Shown here in pieces: positions 37,524 through 64,000 of a DNA stretch of 64,000 nucleotides; position 1 is the stretch's first letter, and each line of letters opens with the position of its first letter. The notes below the pieces were generated by a model. The model was not told the origin of the DNA, searched no databases, and saw only the letters and a list, made by a program, of their open reading frames with translations. Origin of the DNA: Lucifuga dentata (lineage: Eukaryota; Chordata; Actinopteri; Ophidiiformes; Bythitidae); NCBI GenBank assembly GCA_014773175.1, contig VXCM01000208.1, positions 124,001-188,000 on the forward strand. Direction: 5' to 3'. The translations under genes and the position numbers were made by a program.

Positions 37524-40500
37524 AAAGCACTTTACAAAGTTATATCAGGGCATCATTCCTCCTGTATGGACAGAGAAAGAACAAGATATTGCCCAAATCT
37601 GTAATTTACATTGCACAAAGGCAGCGGGCGGAATGAGGAATACTCTGTTGTAAAGAGACGCATTAACTTGGATTCATATTTGACAGGCAGCAGATGAGGT
37701 AGTGAAGCTGATATGATTATGTTGTTGATGTTGGCCTTGCATGTTTTGAGAGATGACGAAGGCAGCGGCACGAGGAAATGTGAGCTTTAAGAATGTCAAG
37801 GGTTTTAGTTTCACAGAGGAACACGACAGATCCTTGGAAATATCATTGTGTAAACACATTGAAAGGTTAGGCTTCATCAATCACGTGCACACTCGCACGC
37901 AAACACGTGATCTCACTCACTCTCACATACAAGCAAGAAAATATAGAAATATAAAAACCCACAAGTGCACACAAGACACACAAAAACACACACTTGCACG
38001 CACACACACACAGTCTGCATCCATAATGACCTTTTGTCTAATCATTATTTTTGAGTAAGCAGCACAAATGGCGTTTTCATGAATCTTGTCGACACCCAAA
38101 TTACTTTTCTTTGCATAGTTATTTCTGTGAGGAAATGGCAGTGTATGCAGAAAAGCCAGATGAGCCGGAGTATGAGCAAAACAAAACCAAAAAAACTGCA
38201 ACAGAAAAAAAAGGTAGTAGAGGACAAGCACTCAACATTTCCTCAGAGCTGTAATTTAGTCACTATTAAAATGTGGTAATTTTTCCCAGAGAATCTTGAA
38301 TAATTCTAGCGGCATTATTCCAGGACAAAGCTTGTTGGTCTACATATAAACCATTCAGCCACTCACTTTTATGTCCCTTTTTACATATCCTAACTTGTAT
38401 TTAAAAGCTTCAATCAGGGTGGGGATAGTGAATCCCTGCTGCTAATGCACTTTCCTGTTTGAAAAGGGAACATCGTGGGCGAAGCACAGTCCCTTTGCCA
38501 TTAACGTTGCATTACATATCCTTTTTCCCTGCTATAATTACAGCTCTCGCTCTGCCAGATTGCAGACTCATGACTCGGCCCGAGGCTCAGAATAAATCCA
38601 GTCTATCAGGTGTTATGAGGAAGTGACTCGGCCTGTGACCCACACACCCCGTCTGGACACATGGCTGGAGCTGGGAGTGTCAGCCAGAGGATCAGCGAAG
38701 ACAAGCTGCATGCCAGATACTGTTGGACTTTTCACACAGTGAATGGGATCCCAGCCAGTGAATTACCATGCGGATTGTGTGGAGGAAAGTCAACAGAGAT
38801 GAATAGAAACAGCAGTCCTTGGTCGCATTGTGCTGGAATGGAAATATGCTCATGTGTGACTCTGAGAAGAAAGGATTGGTGTGAATTTGTCTCTTTATGT
38901 CTTAGCTGACATCCCTGGACACTAGCTTTTCTTACTGTACAGATAGCGAGCAAGTTACTCCCACAACAGGGCCGGAAATGCCTGAAATCACCCTCAGAAT
39001 CCTTTTTTCTGGCTTAGTTTTCAAACTGCTGGAAATTCAAGCAGCAAGTTGTTATTTGTCTGTTACAGCGACAAACAACAGCATTTGAAAAGATCATGAG
39101 ATTTTAATACCATCTCAGATCTCACGTCATAAACTCACAAGAACATTAAAACACATTTCATAAAAGCTGCTCCCATGATGTTTGGCAAAATGTATCAAGC
39201 AATTCATCTGTGTAACAAAACAAATAGGCCCTGGTGGGAAGCGTAGTACCCTTAAATTTATCTGTCTGTGCCTATCAGTCCCTTGAGAAGTCATTGATCC
39301 ATACAGAGCTTTTGCTCATACACTCAGCAGATGCTGCAGCACCAACAAAGAGTATTGTTCCTCCCTGGCGACATGACCACTTGTGTTTCCATCAAGACTG
39401 GAAGAAATCATGGAGCTGCAAACCTTAGCACGGAACATCAAATAAAACATGATGACAAGTCAAGATGGAGCTAATTTGACTAAGATCGCCCACATGTAAA
39501 TGTGATATCCCGTTTGTTTTTTTTCCAAGAGCTACCTTAATATTTTATAGAAAAGTAAAATATTATATTGCTTCTAACCACAGGGCTGTAGCATAACTCA
39601 TACGCCAACATCAGCTCAGGTAGAGAGTTGCTGAGTGTTGACATCCTCTTTCTTCATCAATAGTGTCATAAGGCTCAATAGAAACACAGATGATTAATAC
39701 TTTAAGTAGTTTTTAGTGAGAGAGAACCAAGAGGCTGGAATTTTTAAATTGATAATATATGGTAACTTTTGCCATCCATTCAGTAGAGAATATTGCCTTC
39801 AGTAATGTTGATAATTGGCAAATGGGACCAAATCCATGTATACAATTTAATGGGCTGCGAGGAGTAATGTAATGAAAAATGATTTTGGACATCAAGAAAT
39901 TCCCTTTCATGGTGCCTGAGTGGCTTTGAACATTATAAGCAACAGGGGAAACAGTGTCAGAGCTCATGTTTTTTAATGTCTGCATATCTGTACTGACATT
40001 ACATTAAATTAGGGATTTCTAGACAAACTCTCAACCCATTTGTCATATTAAACCAGTTTTAGCCCCAAAGGGACTTTGGGTGTTGTTGTTTTTGACCTGC
40101 CATTACAAAATTCCGACAAGAAGAAGTGTAAATTCTCATCTAAAATTCTAACTATCTGGAATGAATGTGATTTAGAGTCCCAGTTCAGGCTTAAGACACA
40201 ATTCATTAACCAACTACTAAACTTCTTCAACTCCAGCACCCCAAATATATTCATGTTAAGCCACAGATCCCTTTTGATAAGTACAATCCCAAGGAAATCC
40301 TCTGAAGATAAAACTTTCTACAAAGTTAACTATCATCTGCAGTGTATGGGCTATTCTATACTCAACTGTTTCTCAAGCAAGGGTCTATGGATCCCTTGTG
40401 GTCCGTGGCAGAGTTATTAAAAGATGAAATGTATCACAGAAATAGTACAAATAAACACAGAGGGCAGGTATACAACTGAGTAAAAATCAAAAATAACGCG

Positions 40501-41399
40501 GAAGATACTGTAACATCAACCAGTCATGATCAAAGATGCTACGTTATGAAATAAAAGATGAGATGTAATAGAGCCCTGTTTACAAAAGGAAGTTTGGAAG
40601 TGTTGTACAGTGTAGCTTACACAATATTTCCTGCTGTAATAGCATTACCATTGTTACTTAACTCAGGTTTTGGTGCATGTAAGAGGTCCTTTAAGGCAGA
40701 TTAACTCATCAAGACTCATCAAGAACCAGTAAGCCTTCATAGCACAGACTACACTCATTACTGTGGTAACCGGAAAGAGGTAAAAACAAAACACACCAAA
40801 AAAAAGTCTTTGCGGTAAAAACAAACATTAAGTTGTTCAGCTTAAAAATATAAATGGCCAGTGCCTTAAAAGTTTGAATTAATATTAAATAGTTTGTTTA
40901 GCCTGTTTTATCAGTTACTGTAAGTTAAAATTCACTGAGTTTACTTCAGAAAATAAGTTGGATACACATTGAATATTAGTGCTAAATCATATTGATGTGA
41001 GTTGCTGGTCAGACTTACTTCCTAGTCACAGATACTCTCAGTATTAAAAGCATTTCAGGGTTAGTTCTTCAAAGGCAATACAGACTAATACAGCATTAGC
41101 AACCTGTTTCATATTCAGTATCTGTGGCTTTACTTACAGATTGGTGTTTTACAGTCTGAACTTAAGTGGATGCTAATCTTTATTATTAGCAGAGAGAATA
41201 CATGTAACCCAAGTTACATATGTGCATAAAAAGGCACATGCTCATGCATCATGTATTCACTCTGGAGAATTTGAACCCAAATACATGCATACGTTATACA
41301 AACAACTTTTTGCCATGACTAAATATTAGCTGGTTATACATAAATTGTTATGGGATTTCAGCTCCCTCACTTTGCATGAAGACCCTCCAGAGACAATGT

Positions 41400-41697
41400 C
41401 GGTGACCCGCTGAAGGTCCTCCGAACCCTACTTTGGAAACCACAAGTCGAAGCGCGCTGTGCAGGAAAATCAGTGACATTCTCAGAAAAGCTTCTGTCTG
41501 TAAGAGTGCTGCACCTCGGTGTGTATGAGAGAAAAGCTCGGACTAATTCAGAAACTCTGGCCCATCCTGAGTCACATGACACAGCCACCGGCAGCGAGAA
41601 AGGGACGCAGAGCCTCGGTGCACAAGCCTGCACAGCACCGATCCAGCACCGCTATACGCCCAAATTCTTTTTAATTGAAACCTTTTACTCCCGCTCG
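41400..41697 (+). promoter_or_regulatory. ralyl: Candidate promoter and non-coding first exon of ralyl
   Basis: A locally CpG-richer block (CGAAGCGCGC, CACCGGCAGCGAG, CTATACGCCC, CCCGCTCG) stands out from the AT-rich surroundings and ends at a consensus splice donor, CCGCTCG followed by GTGAGTAC at 41698. The next good acceptor known to belong to a gene on this strand is that of the ralyl RRM exon, about 9 kb away. The start of transcription is not defined; the 5' limit is a guess. Confidence 0.4.
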
Positions 41698-44600
41698 GTG
41701 AGTACATTTTCCAATGCCTTAAGCATATTTTTTATCCTCTTTTTTCTTCCTTCCTTGTCTTGGGAAATGTTTTCTTATTTTCTGCATGCGATGGTTAAAA
41801 TCTTTGGATGCTCCGTCAGCATCCACGGAGAAACAGCCCGACGTGCTTGCGGACGCTCTTGATATTTTTCCCCCTCTCTCTCTTCCTCTCTTCCCGAAGC
41901 AGCTTCTTTGCAAGCTCGCTTCTTAAATCCACCCTTTTGCTTGTTTCCTGCCTTTTTCTTTATCATGGCTTATTTTGGTGTGATTTTGGTTTTTGGTGCT
42001 TTAATTCTCTCGCAGTGTTGCTCCGGTGTTGGAGGCTGTACGTCTCCGAGGGCGCAAAAATAACAGTTTTGATTTTCATCTTGGAGGATTTTGCTTTTCT
42101 AAATAGGTGAGAATTTAACTTTTCCGGAGTTTTTCCTGTCGTTGCTTTGCTGTCGTTGTCGTTTTTGTACTTCTTCATGCATCGTAAACGAACAAATTGG
42201 AACTCTGTTTGGTCGAATATCTCGATGTGTTATTGAATGCATAGTTTTAGATTTTTTTTTTTTTTTTTTTTTTTTTTAATAGATCTACATTCACAACTCG
42301 GGAGAAACATACCAAATAGCAATCCCAGATTTCCATCTAATGTTAATTATTCCTTTTTAATTTAGAGAGAATTAATGAAAAGTGATCAAAAAGCTTGAGA
42401 TGTTTTGCCTTTCAGCGTTAACTTCCAGCCACAATCATTGATGGTCAAAACAAAATAGGAGCAACAACAATTTCCTGCTAATTAAAGCAGATACAGCTGC
42501 AACCTGTTCACCTTCCTACACACATGAATCTCATTGGATTCGGGATAGGTAACTTGCAGAAAGAGATAATTCTTTCACAGAAAACCACAAACTTGCCTGA
42601 ATGTATTCCTAGAACAGGTCTGTAAGGACCAGGCAAATTCTGCAGCAATTCATTATGCAAATCAGGCTAAGCTGAAAGTCTCAAAATGATAGATTTGATT
42701 AATAGTTTGACCTTGATATGTAGTGAGAGCTCACTGAAGGCTCCACTCTAAAAAGCGCAGGAAAATCTTGCGAATGCCAGACAAAGAATTGGCATTAACC
42801 TTTCAAATGACCACTGGGTTTCTCTCTCAGATCTTTACTAATGTTTGTTTTGTGTTCTGTTAAAAGATAGTGTTTACACCTGATTCATAAAACTTTCACA
42901 GCTTAAGTCGAGACCCCCTTTCAATCATTCTGAAAAAAGATATGGGTGAAAGCATTTGACAGCCATTCCAGCCTGCATACTTTGCAGGTCAGGGAACAGG
43001 TGGGAGGAAGCCGAGCATGAAATGTGCTGCTACGCAAACAATACTTATCTCTCAGTAGGGATGAGGAGGGAGGCTGGCTCTGGAATAGCCAGCCTATACA
43101 TTCATGCACTGAATCACTATGAGCCACAGAGTAGGAATAAAGTTTAGCCAGGCATTTCAGGACCAGTTGGTAATCTGTCCGTGTCCTATGAAGGCCTATC
43201 TTACATTTCTGGCCTGTGGGAAAGAGTGATCACTGACCCTTAGCAGGTGTATGATGCAAGGTGTCTCCAAGTCATGCACCACAGAGTCCATCTTCTGTGA
43301 GATGCGGATGAAAAATATTTTAGAGCTGCTACAGATTTCAGACTATAGGTCAGAGAACAGGTTTATTGGAGATGCTTCTCTGTCTATTTTTAAACCTCAT
43401 GCATGTGAAAGATAGCTAAAGAAAACAAAAAGATGAGAGAAAGTCAGACAAATAAATATAGGATTGATGATGGCATACTTACATAAAACAGTTTGTGGGT
43501 GCAGTAAATTTGTGTAGCAACTTAAGAGCAGATGTATATGATATTAAATTTCACCTGGAACAGTTTTGCTTTGGATAATGTATGCAGTACCCCACTGCTC
43601 CCTACTAGATCTCCTGATCATGGATGTAATTTCATTTCTGTACAAATAAAAAAAAAAAAAAAAAAAAAAAATCTATGCAGGCGTTCATCTAAATCATCAG
43701 CAGCTGATACAGGATGCATCATTGTGGCTATTAAAAAGCAGCAGTTTGGATAAACAACAGCAAGTGTATGTGTATGCACCTGATGCTCAGGTCTGTTGTG
43801 AGATGTGCCATTAGCCTGGCAGCATCTGCATCAGCACCACGGCTAGCTCCTTTTATTCTCATTCAAAGAGATGGCAGTTGGTTTCAGCACCGTGGACAGC
43901 AGCCAATGCTTTATTACTCTGGCAGCTGGTTTGAACTGATTCCTGCCTGGAAGTCTGTAGTGTCTTTACTCACTAACCCCTNCCCACCAAACACAACTTA
44001 TACTGAGCCATTTCAAGCTCTGTACCCCTGCTCGAAAGGCTAAAAATGAGTATTCACCCTAGATATGGACCAAAATAAACACATACACTGAATATTTTAT
44101 AATTATTGGGGGGGAAAAATGCATTTTTTACTTTTTTTTTTTTAAATGCCAAATGGAATATGCCCTATATCATACATAACAGGTTTCTCCCTTGTTTTGC
44201 TGACAAACACAAACACATCTGCACAATATAATGTAATGCAATAGAATGAGATCAAGAACTATGGCTCCAAATTTACAATAGAGTTGAGTCAACATCTCTC
44301 TAACGCAGTCTCAGGAGTGTTGTATTGGTTATATTGTCAGGTGTACTTGTTCTTTTTTTCTGCCTGCTGTAAATAGCATTATTCCCAAAATGCTTATGAA
44401 CAAATATAGAAACTAGAGAGCCATCAAGAAAGAAAACCTGCTGCCTAGTTTAATGTTTTTTTGTTTGTTTGTGTGTTTGTTTTTTTTTTACTGAATTCAG
44501 TGTGAATGTTTGCTTAAATGAGGATTGTTAAATATAGCACATCCAGGATTCCTTTTACTCTCACTGTATATACAAAATCAGTTTCTCATTCACAAGATAG

Positions 44601-47600
44601 TATATGTAAAACAACACCAGCTTGTAGACTACATCTAATTTGCCATTAAATTTGCAAAATGTTGTTGCAAATGAACTTCTGGTCAGTTTTAATCATGTTG
44701 TTTTTTCAGTTATCCACAATGCAGACACCCTGTGTCATACATAACAATCCCAAAAGCAAGCAATTTGATTTGCAGATTGGTGCAGATTGCATGAATGTTC
44801 CTGTGTGCATCAATGTAGCTTTTTGCCTAATTTCATGAACTTTACCCTTACATTGAGTCCAGCCCCAAATCTTACCTAATATGACTTTGCTTTATTTTGC
44901 AAGCCTTTGGTGCCATAAAACAGAAAACAATTATTAACTAATTACTCTAGTGACCCTGCTTTAGTCTAGTAGACCAGAGGCTACATTTAGCAGTCACACA
45001 AGAGGAGAATTTGGGAAGTGTAGAAGTATGTCCATGCCAAGATATATGAGAAAGCATGGCATATGTTCTAAGCCCCGGAGTGTAACTATGGAGGGATTTT
45101 CTACCTTCAAATACACTTAGTGATGCAAACTAAGGAGTAATCCTTCCTTTCAGCTGTTTTCCACAGCATGACAATGGGGAATTCTCCATATTTTAAAGGG
45201 TGAACAGAACATATAAATCATTTCAGCTTTCATGAACCCTTGCTGTAATGTGTATAGCAATGCCTCATGGCAAAAGCAAAACAGGGTAAACAATCTATTA
45301 AAATGGTCACTGAAAATCATTTAAGATGCTGTATCCCATCAAAGACACATAAAAAGTTGCTACATCTTCCTCCTATAAAGGCCAGCAATGAGTACCACAA
45401 AATTCAGAGGTCAAGATTCTGATGTTTAATAAAAGCACAAGCGGACACCAGAAAAACATCCTTATTTCAGGGATAATCAATTCAGCCATTATTGTAAGAT
45501 GAAAGACAACATGTCTTGCAGAGACGTAACTTTTATTCCATCTCTTCACACAGGTCACATTGTGATTTTATCTCCTCTCAGTCATGTGCGATCAAGGCTA
45601 TAGGTTGCTGAAATCAGATTATGGTACGACTCATTTTAGGTGTATGAGCATCTGGCCCCAGTCGCCATGCTTCAGAGAGCCTCCATAAATTCACGTGGCA
45701 TAAGAGGAGAGATAAAGCTGATGGAAATTGAATTTTTTTTAAATTTTTTATTTATTTATTTTTTTTTTATAGGGCTCTATACTCATAATGCTGTAGGGCT
45801 ACATGCAGTTCAAAAGTCAGTTAATTAAATGTATGAAACGTGTAAATGATAAGGGTGATAGAACAGAAATATAAATAACTTATAAACTAACACCTATCGC
45901 ATGGTGTTTGCCTGCATTTTCCAGCTTTGATATTCTGGTCCTAGGCCCATTTCTAAGCTCCCCAAAGATGATTGGCATTGCAAAGGCCTTTCCCCCCTCT
46001 TTTTTGAATTCCCTCCCTCCGTCTCTCATTTCTCCCCATCTATTTTTCTCTTTCTCTCTCTCTGTCTGCTTCTATATCTCTTTATTTTTCCTTTTGTTGC
46101 CATTTTCCCTCTCCTTCTTCAATTTAGACTTGAGACAGGTATTATGGAGGAGGTAATGGGGTGTTGGAGTGGAGGAAAAAATAAGAATACTGCATGACAG
46201 TCATCCTTCCTTGTTAAGATACAAAGAAATATTGAGCGTGTTTCAAAGAAATTCCAGATAAATAGTAAACAGGGCTAAAATTGCAAGGTGGTTTGCTCAT
46301 TATATGTGGGCAATAACATACTATTCTTCAGCTTCTCTGCACTGTTAGGCAGTATTTACTGTACAAGGCCTGGAGGAGAGATTAGATTCCACTGGGCTCC
46401 ATTGGGCTTGGAGCAGAATGGCCCAGCAAAGACCTCTATTCATTAAGCCCTTAATTGCTAATTGAGGTCTTTGAATGATTCAGCAATAGCTGCTGCTGTT
46501 GGGGCATTAGCTAAGTAACTTATGGCTACAAGGAAGCAAGAAAAAAGGACAAAGGTGAGAAAGTGTTATTAAAATGGAAACATTTGCCTGAAAGCTGCTA
46601 TTACACAGGCACCTTAAGTTAACTCTCAAACATCTATAAAATTGTCAGTTTTGTAGCTGATTTTCTCAATCTCAATCATTCACAATGTTTGAATGATTTT
46701 ATTAATGATGCACTTATGTTTTTTTTTTTTTNTTTTTTTTTTTTGTGTGTGTTCAGTTTTGGTCTGGTCAGCCTCTAAAAATATATTTTGATCTCAATTA
46801 GGAAAATGACAATCGTAGCAGTTACATTATTCTCAGCTGTACTTGGCATTTTCTGTACATGTTGCAACATAAGCAGGGAAGGCTTAAAGAGGAAAAATAA
46901 TCACTTCTTACACTGCAGCGTAGTTCATAAATTTAGAAGGAATAAAAATGTAACTAGATTTCAGTTTGCATTTATTCCACTTGCTTTTGGCTGTCTTTCA
47001 AATGAATGAAGCAAAAAAAAGAAATGCGTCATTATAGAGCCATGTTTTGTTTTCATATGCAAACATTTTTTTTTTCCCCAGGAAGGCAGTTTTAAGTTAA
47101 AACTTTGTTCTACATGTCTTTCCCTGAAGTCTTAAAAGACAGAAGGTGACATGTGTCCATGTCTTCCTGCAGGCAGGCTGTTAAGCTCAGCCTACTTCCT
47201 CTGTTCATGACAGTTTACATTAGATGCTTTCTGTTGTATGCTGTCAACCCGCTAAAGATAAAATGTTGCGATGCAGCGTTCAAGCAGAGAAGAGCGAGTG
47301 TGGCCTGAATGCATCCTTCTTAACGCGTATGTATTTGTCATATTGGATGAGGAGTTTTCATCTCTTTCTCAGACAGGAGCATGAGTCACTGAGGAGATCA
47401 GGGGGAGGAAGTGCTAAAATGATTACTTTCAGCAGTTCCTTGCTTCTTTATCTTGGGAGAATTCAGACTGTGAAGCCTCTGACAGTCAATGTGAAAGGAC
47501 CAAAGAGGATTCGGAACCTCTGCTACATGAGAGAAAGCTGTAGAAGCTCTGAAGAAAAACATCACTCTTAACCACTTACTTCACTGTCATGAAAATGTAT

Positions 47601-49189
47601 CAGTCACTGAGGAGAGAAACAGTATCTGAGTGGATAAACATGCCGGCGATGAGTTGGATACATTTATAGCTTCACTGATGCATGAAGATGTTATTTAGCA
47701 TTAATTTCTGGAGCATAGCATACCAGGATGGATCCAACCTATCTCTCCTCCGGTCTTGCCTAACAGGCTGCTTTGAATTCAGCATGTGTGCATATGTGTG
47801 TGTGTGTTTTCTGACCTGAGACATTTCTAGCAACATTTGCCAGTAGTTATGCCACATGCTTCTTAAAAGGCTTTGAGGGTCTTAGAGACTCATGAATATT
47901 AGAAAAGAATCCCCTTTGAAGTCTCTACTTTCTTTTTGAATAAGTTAGAATAATTGCACTTTTTTTTTCCTGTGATCATTCTTGTTAAAGCAATGTTACT
48001 GAGAATAATTGTCAGATAAAGCTATGAGGTGATAATCTGCTGATGTTGTGTCAATAAGGAAGCTCTACATCAACAGATACGTGTAAGTTTACAGCTGATT
48101 TGTTTTGTCCATAGCTGCTTTATTGAACTTCTTTATTTCTCACTCTGTGTCCAGTCCCAAGGCTTTATCTAAATCCTGAGAAAATGATTTTTAACACTGA
48201 GGTACCACCAAGAATCTGATTAGTAACCTGCTGAATGTCCTTCGAATGGATTGCCTCCGTTGAACCTCTTTTGGATCTGTCTTTTTTCTCTACACATGAA
48301 ATGAACCCTTAAATCTGTTCTTTTGTTCACTCTACTTCACTCTTTCTAGCCTCTTAACCATAACACACACTCCTCATTCAAACGTTTCAGTACTGAATAA
48401 GTAAAAGCCAGAGCTTTTTGGTATTATATCCCAGTTCAGAGCGGGTTTAAGTTTGAGTTCACATTTTCTGTTGAACGCTTAAAATGTGCCCCTGCTTGCT
48501 TAATTAACTCTCTAATGGTCCCACCTCTGTACATTTGCCTTAAAAGGCCATTTAATGCACTGTACTTCAATCAGTCACTTAGCGCGGCGGGTTAGGTGGA
48601 GGGTCTGTGAGAGTGTTCTGTGTTCAGGTAGATTCAAACAAACTGGATTTGATTGGACTGACGGGAGGGCTTTTAATCCGCTGTTCTGTTAATAATTCAA
48701 GAATTCGTCTAACTGATGATGATGTCACCATGCTCTGTGGGTGAAAAAAGGAGATTTTTGTTGAAAACAGCACAAGAGATTTATAATGGATTATCTGCGG
48801 GTAGAGTCAAAAGATGGAATAAAGAAAAAGTGGGATGGTGAAAATTGTGACATGACATGTGAGAGAGAAGATTGAGTCAGGGGAGTATTTACATGTGTTA
48901 GCGTTGTGTGTTTCTGTGTGTGTTGCATGGTACTACATACTTGCCCCTTATCAAAAAGATATGTAACATGAAAGTAGAGGTACTTGAGTATTTATATTCA
49001 GGGTCTTCCGTCGGGATTGGTATCCAAAAATCTTCAATGCCAGCATCAATACCAGGACTTTTATACAGTTCCTTGATGATGCTCTTATTGGCTTAACTAC
49101 AACTTGAATTTTACAAACTGACAAAATGAGACATAAGACATTTACTCTTTGTTGCCCCAAGTGAATGAAGTGAAGCTCTCAATTTACTG

Positions 49190-49520
49190 GTCAATCTGAT
49201 CCAACCCTTACCTATGCTCTTGATCTCTGGGGTAGTGACCGAAAAAAGAAAGAAGTGGTCGAAATGAGTTTTCTCCACAGTGTACTGAGACTCACCCTAA
49301 AGGTGTGGAGTTTGGACATCAGGTGATATTCACATCCAACTGGGGGGAGATCACGGGGTAAAACAAGAATACGTTGGAGGATTATACATCTTGGAATCCC
49401 CCAGGAATAACTGAAGGACGTGGCTAGGTAGAGGAACATCCAGGCTACTTTTTTTGTTTAACCTGTTGTCTCCTTGACCTGGACCTGGATGAGAGTGGAA
49501 AATGGGTGGATTGATGGATT
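49190..49520 (+). mobile_element. Degenerate 3' end of a non-LTR retrotransposon (LINE)
   Basis: CTCTGGGGTAGTGACCGAAA and GTCGAAATGAGTTTTCTCC correspond to the conserved teleost LINE segment that encodes a MTER-RSR-IQ-AAEMSFLR-like C-terminus. Later words GAATCCCCCAGGA and TGGACCTGGATGAG also fit, as does the tail, which ends in GGATTGATGGA units as such elements do. Many indels have destroyed the reading frame. The exact clade is not assigned. Confidence 0.6.
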
Positions 49521-49954
49521 TACTCTTTGTACTGATCTTTAGTTTGACTTTGAGATTTACTACTTTGTTATTGAAACTACGTATTACTGACACTGCACTG
49601 AAATACTCTACTACTGAAGCATTTTGATCAGTACCAAAAAAAATCCGCTTTTGATATCTAGCTCTGGTCTAGAGGGGTTGGTGCTTGAGCCTACACACAT
49701 TGATGGAAACATTCCCATTCACTCTGGAAACTGATGCACCTGAAGGAAACCTAACAGACACAGGAGAACATGGAAACGATGCTGTAAGGTGACTGATAAC
49801 CACTCAGCTGCTGTTCCTTCCAATATTATTTCCTATTACAGCCTAAGAGCTTCTCGAGCTCTCCAGAGGTAATAATGTGGCTTCACTTAGCAAAATCTGG
49901 GTTAAAAAGCCTTATTACCGAAGACACACACACGTACACGAAAACATAACAAGC

Positions 49955-49994
49955 AAAAAAAAAAAAAAAAAAAANAAAAAAAAAAAAAAAAAAA
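49955..49994. repeat. Poly-A run with an N gap
   Basis: About 39 A interrupted by an N at 49975; likely an unresolved homopolymer in the assembly. Confidence 0.95.
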
Positions 49995-50850
49995 GCAAAA
50001 AGCTACTTTTTTCATGTTTGAGTGGATGTGGTACATGCTTCGCTGTGGATTGCTGTGGTGACACTTCCTGATACCCACAGAGTGCAGCATTACTGGAACA
50101 AACAGCGAAGGCTGCAGGGGGCTGTGAAAGCACATGAAGGGCTGCTGATGTTTAGAGAGTGATGGCTACAAGGTTCATTCTAATGATTTGTCAGCTTCTT
50201 GCCTAGAGGAAAATTATTTGAAGTATACACCTAAGTCTGTAATTTCTTTTTACCCACTTTTGATTTTAAAGTAATGAAGCTTGGTGTGTGAACACTATTA
50301 TTAATGCTTGAAATACCTGGAGGATGCTTGAGTAAAGGAATTACACATGAAGGTGGTGGTGGAAGAAGAGGGGACACGACACTCAGTGGGATCTCAGTCA
50401 CATGCTATTTTCAGACGTGTGAACATATATAGTGCAATTTGTTGGATTCACACGTCTGAATCCCTACTGCCCTGTCAGAGTTCCTCTCACCTCCTGCAGA
50501 CATGATCTCTCAGTTTCTGTACTAACAGCTCCGTGTTCCTTGCACCTCAGCTGAGATAGAGACAACTCAGATGAAGACAATGAGATCATACAGTGTAAAA
50601 GTGCTGCCAATGGTTCAATAAAAGTTTAGACTTCAGTACTTTTCCTTTTTCAAATCTTTTATGAACAAATCAGAAAATGCAAACTGAGAAAGCAAGCCTT
50701 TGTTGTGATCACTAAACTGTCATCAGTTTATCAGTATTGTTTAAAATGAATTAATAAAATCAAAGATGGAGTTTCACATGGATTTCAAACAGGACAACAG
50801 CTGTGTACTCCACATTTCAGTGCATATTTCCTGTATATCTGTTTCTATAA

Positions 50851-63999
<13,149 letters not shown>

Positions 64000-64000
64000 T

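Larger units (their letters stand above)
22645..41400. other. Gene-poor interval between the actinodin gene and the candidate first exon of ralyl
   Basis: Nearly 19 kb in which I find no coding exon with both a recognisable product and splice context. It contains the actinodin 3' UTR, TTAA elements H, I, D and E, large simple repeats, a CTCF-like motif and several GC-richer low-repeat stretches (for example 29190-29560 and 34380-34680) that could be regulatory. Confidence 0.5.

Noticed and set aside
36061..41400. Possible further conserved exons in the gene-poor interval
   Set aside because: No stretch combines an open frame, splice sites and a recognisable protein. GC-richer blocks are better explained as regulatory or chance.
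47224..47571. 115-codon open frame on the plus strand
   Set aside because: No recognisable domain, no paired splice sites or coding bias, and it begins in sequence typical of the surrounding non-coding DNA. Treated as chance.

Overview
The window is vertebrate nuclear DNA from a ray-finned fish, most likely a percomorph teleost. It is AT-rich, intron-split and full of microsatellites. It carries dispersed repeats typical of teleosts and an actinodin gene, a family of the fin actinotrichia that tetrapods lack. There are no bacterial-type operons, CRISPR arrays, rRNAs or recognisable tRNAs. Fifteen isolated N bases, several flanked by exact direct duplications, show that it is a draft scaffold.

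Layout: (1) 1-9.3 kb holds two divergently oriented apolipoprotein D-like lipocalin genes, one on the minus strand (1969-4178) and one on the plus strand (8005-9258). Both have four coding exons with the same phases, and the two middle exons have identical lengths. The minus copy has a one-base frameshift in exon 1. (2) 10.4-13.3 kb holds cops9, a 57-residue COP9 signalosome subunit in three exons. (3) 19.4-22.6 kb holds a complete five-exon actinodin gene encoding 479 residues with about nine cysteine/Asp-Pro repeats. (4) 22.6-50.9 kb has no coding gene I can support. It holds repeats, a strong CTCF-like motif near 24.85 kb and a candidate non-coding first exon of ralyl near 41.7 kb. (5) 51-64 kb holds the 5' part of ralyl, an hnRNP C/RALY-family RNA-binding protein. 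Its RRM exon is at 50974-51229, followed by an 11-kb intron and three further exons, and the gene runs off the right edge. Inside that intron, at 55982-56018, an ATG-led and phase-compatible mini-exon could start a ralyl form without the RRM.

The repeat content is dominated by a non-autonomous, TTAA-flanked, long-inverted-repeat element of about 0.5-0.65 kb. It is present in six more or less full copies and three fragments, in both orientations and in two sequence subfamilies. There are also a hAT-like MITE, a decayed mariner transposase tail, a LINE 3' end and many simple repeats. The genes are not functionally linked: lipid-carrier lipocalins, a protein-degradation regulator, a fin structural protein and a neuronal-type RNA-binding protein lie side by side. 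All family calls are from memory of the protein sequences; no search was run.
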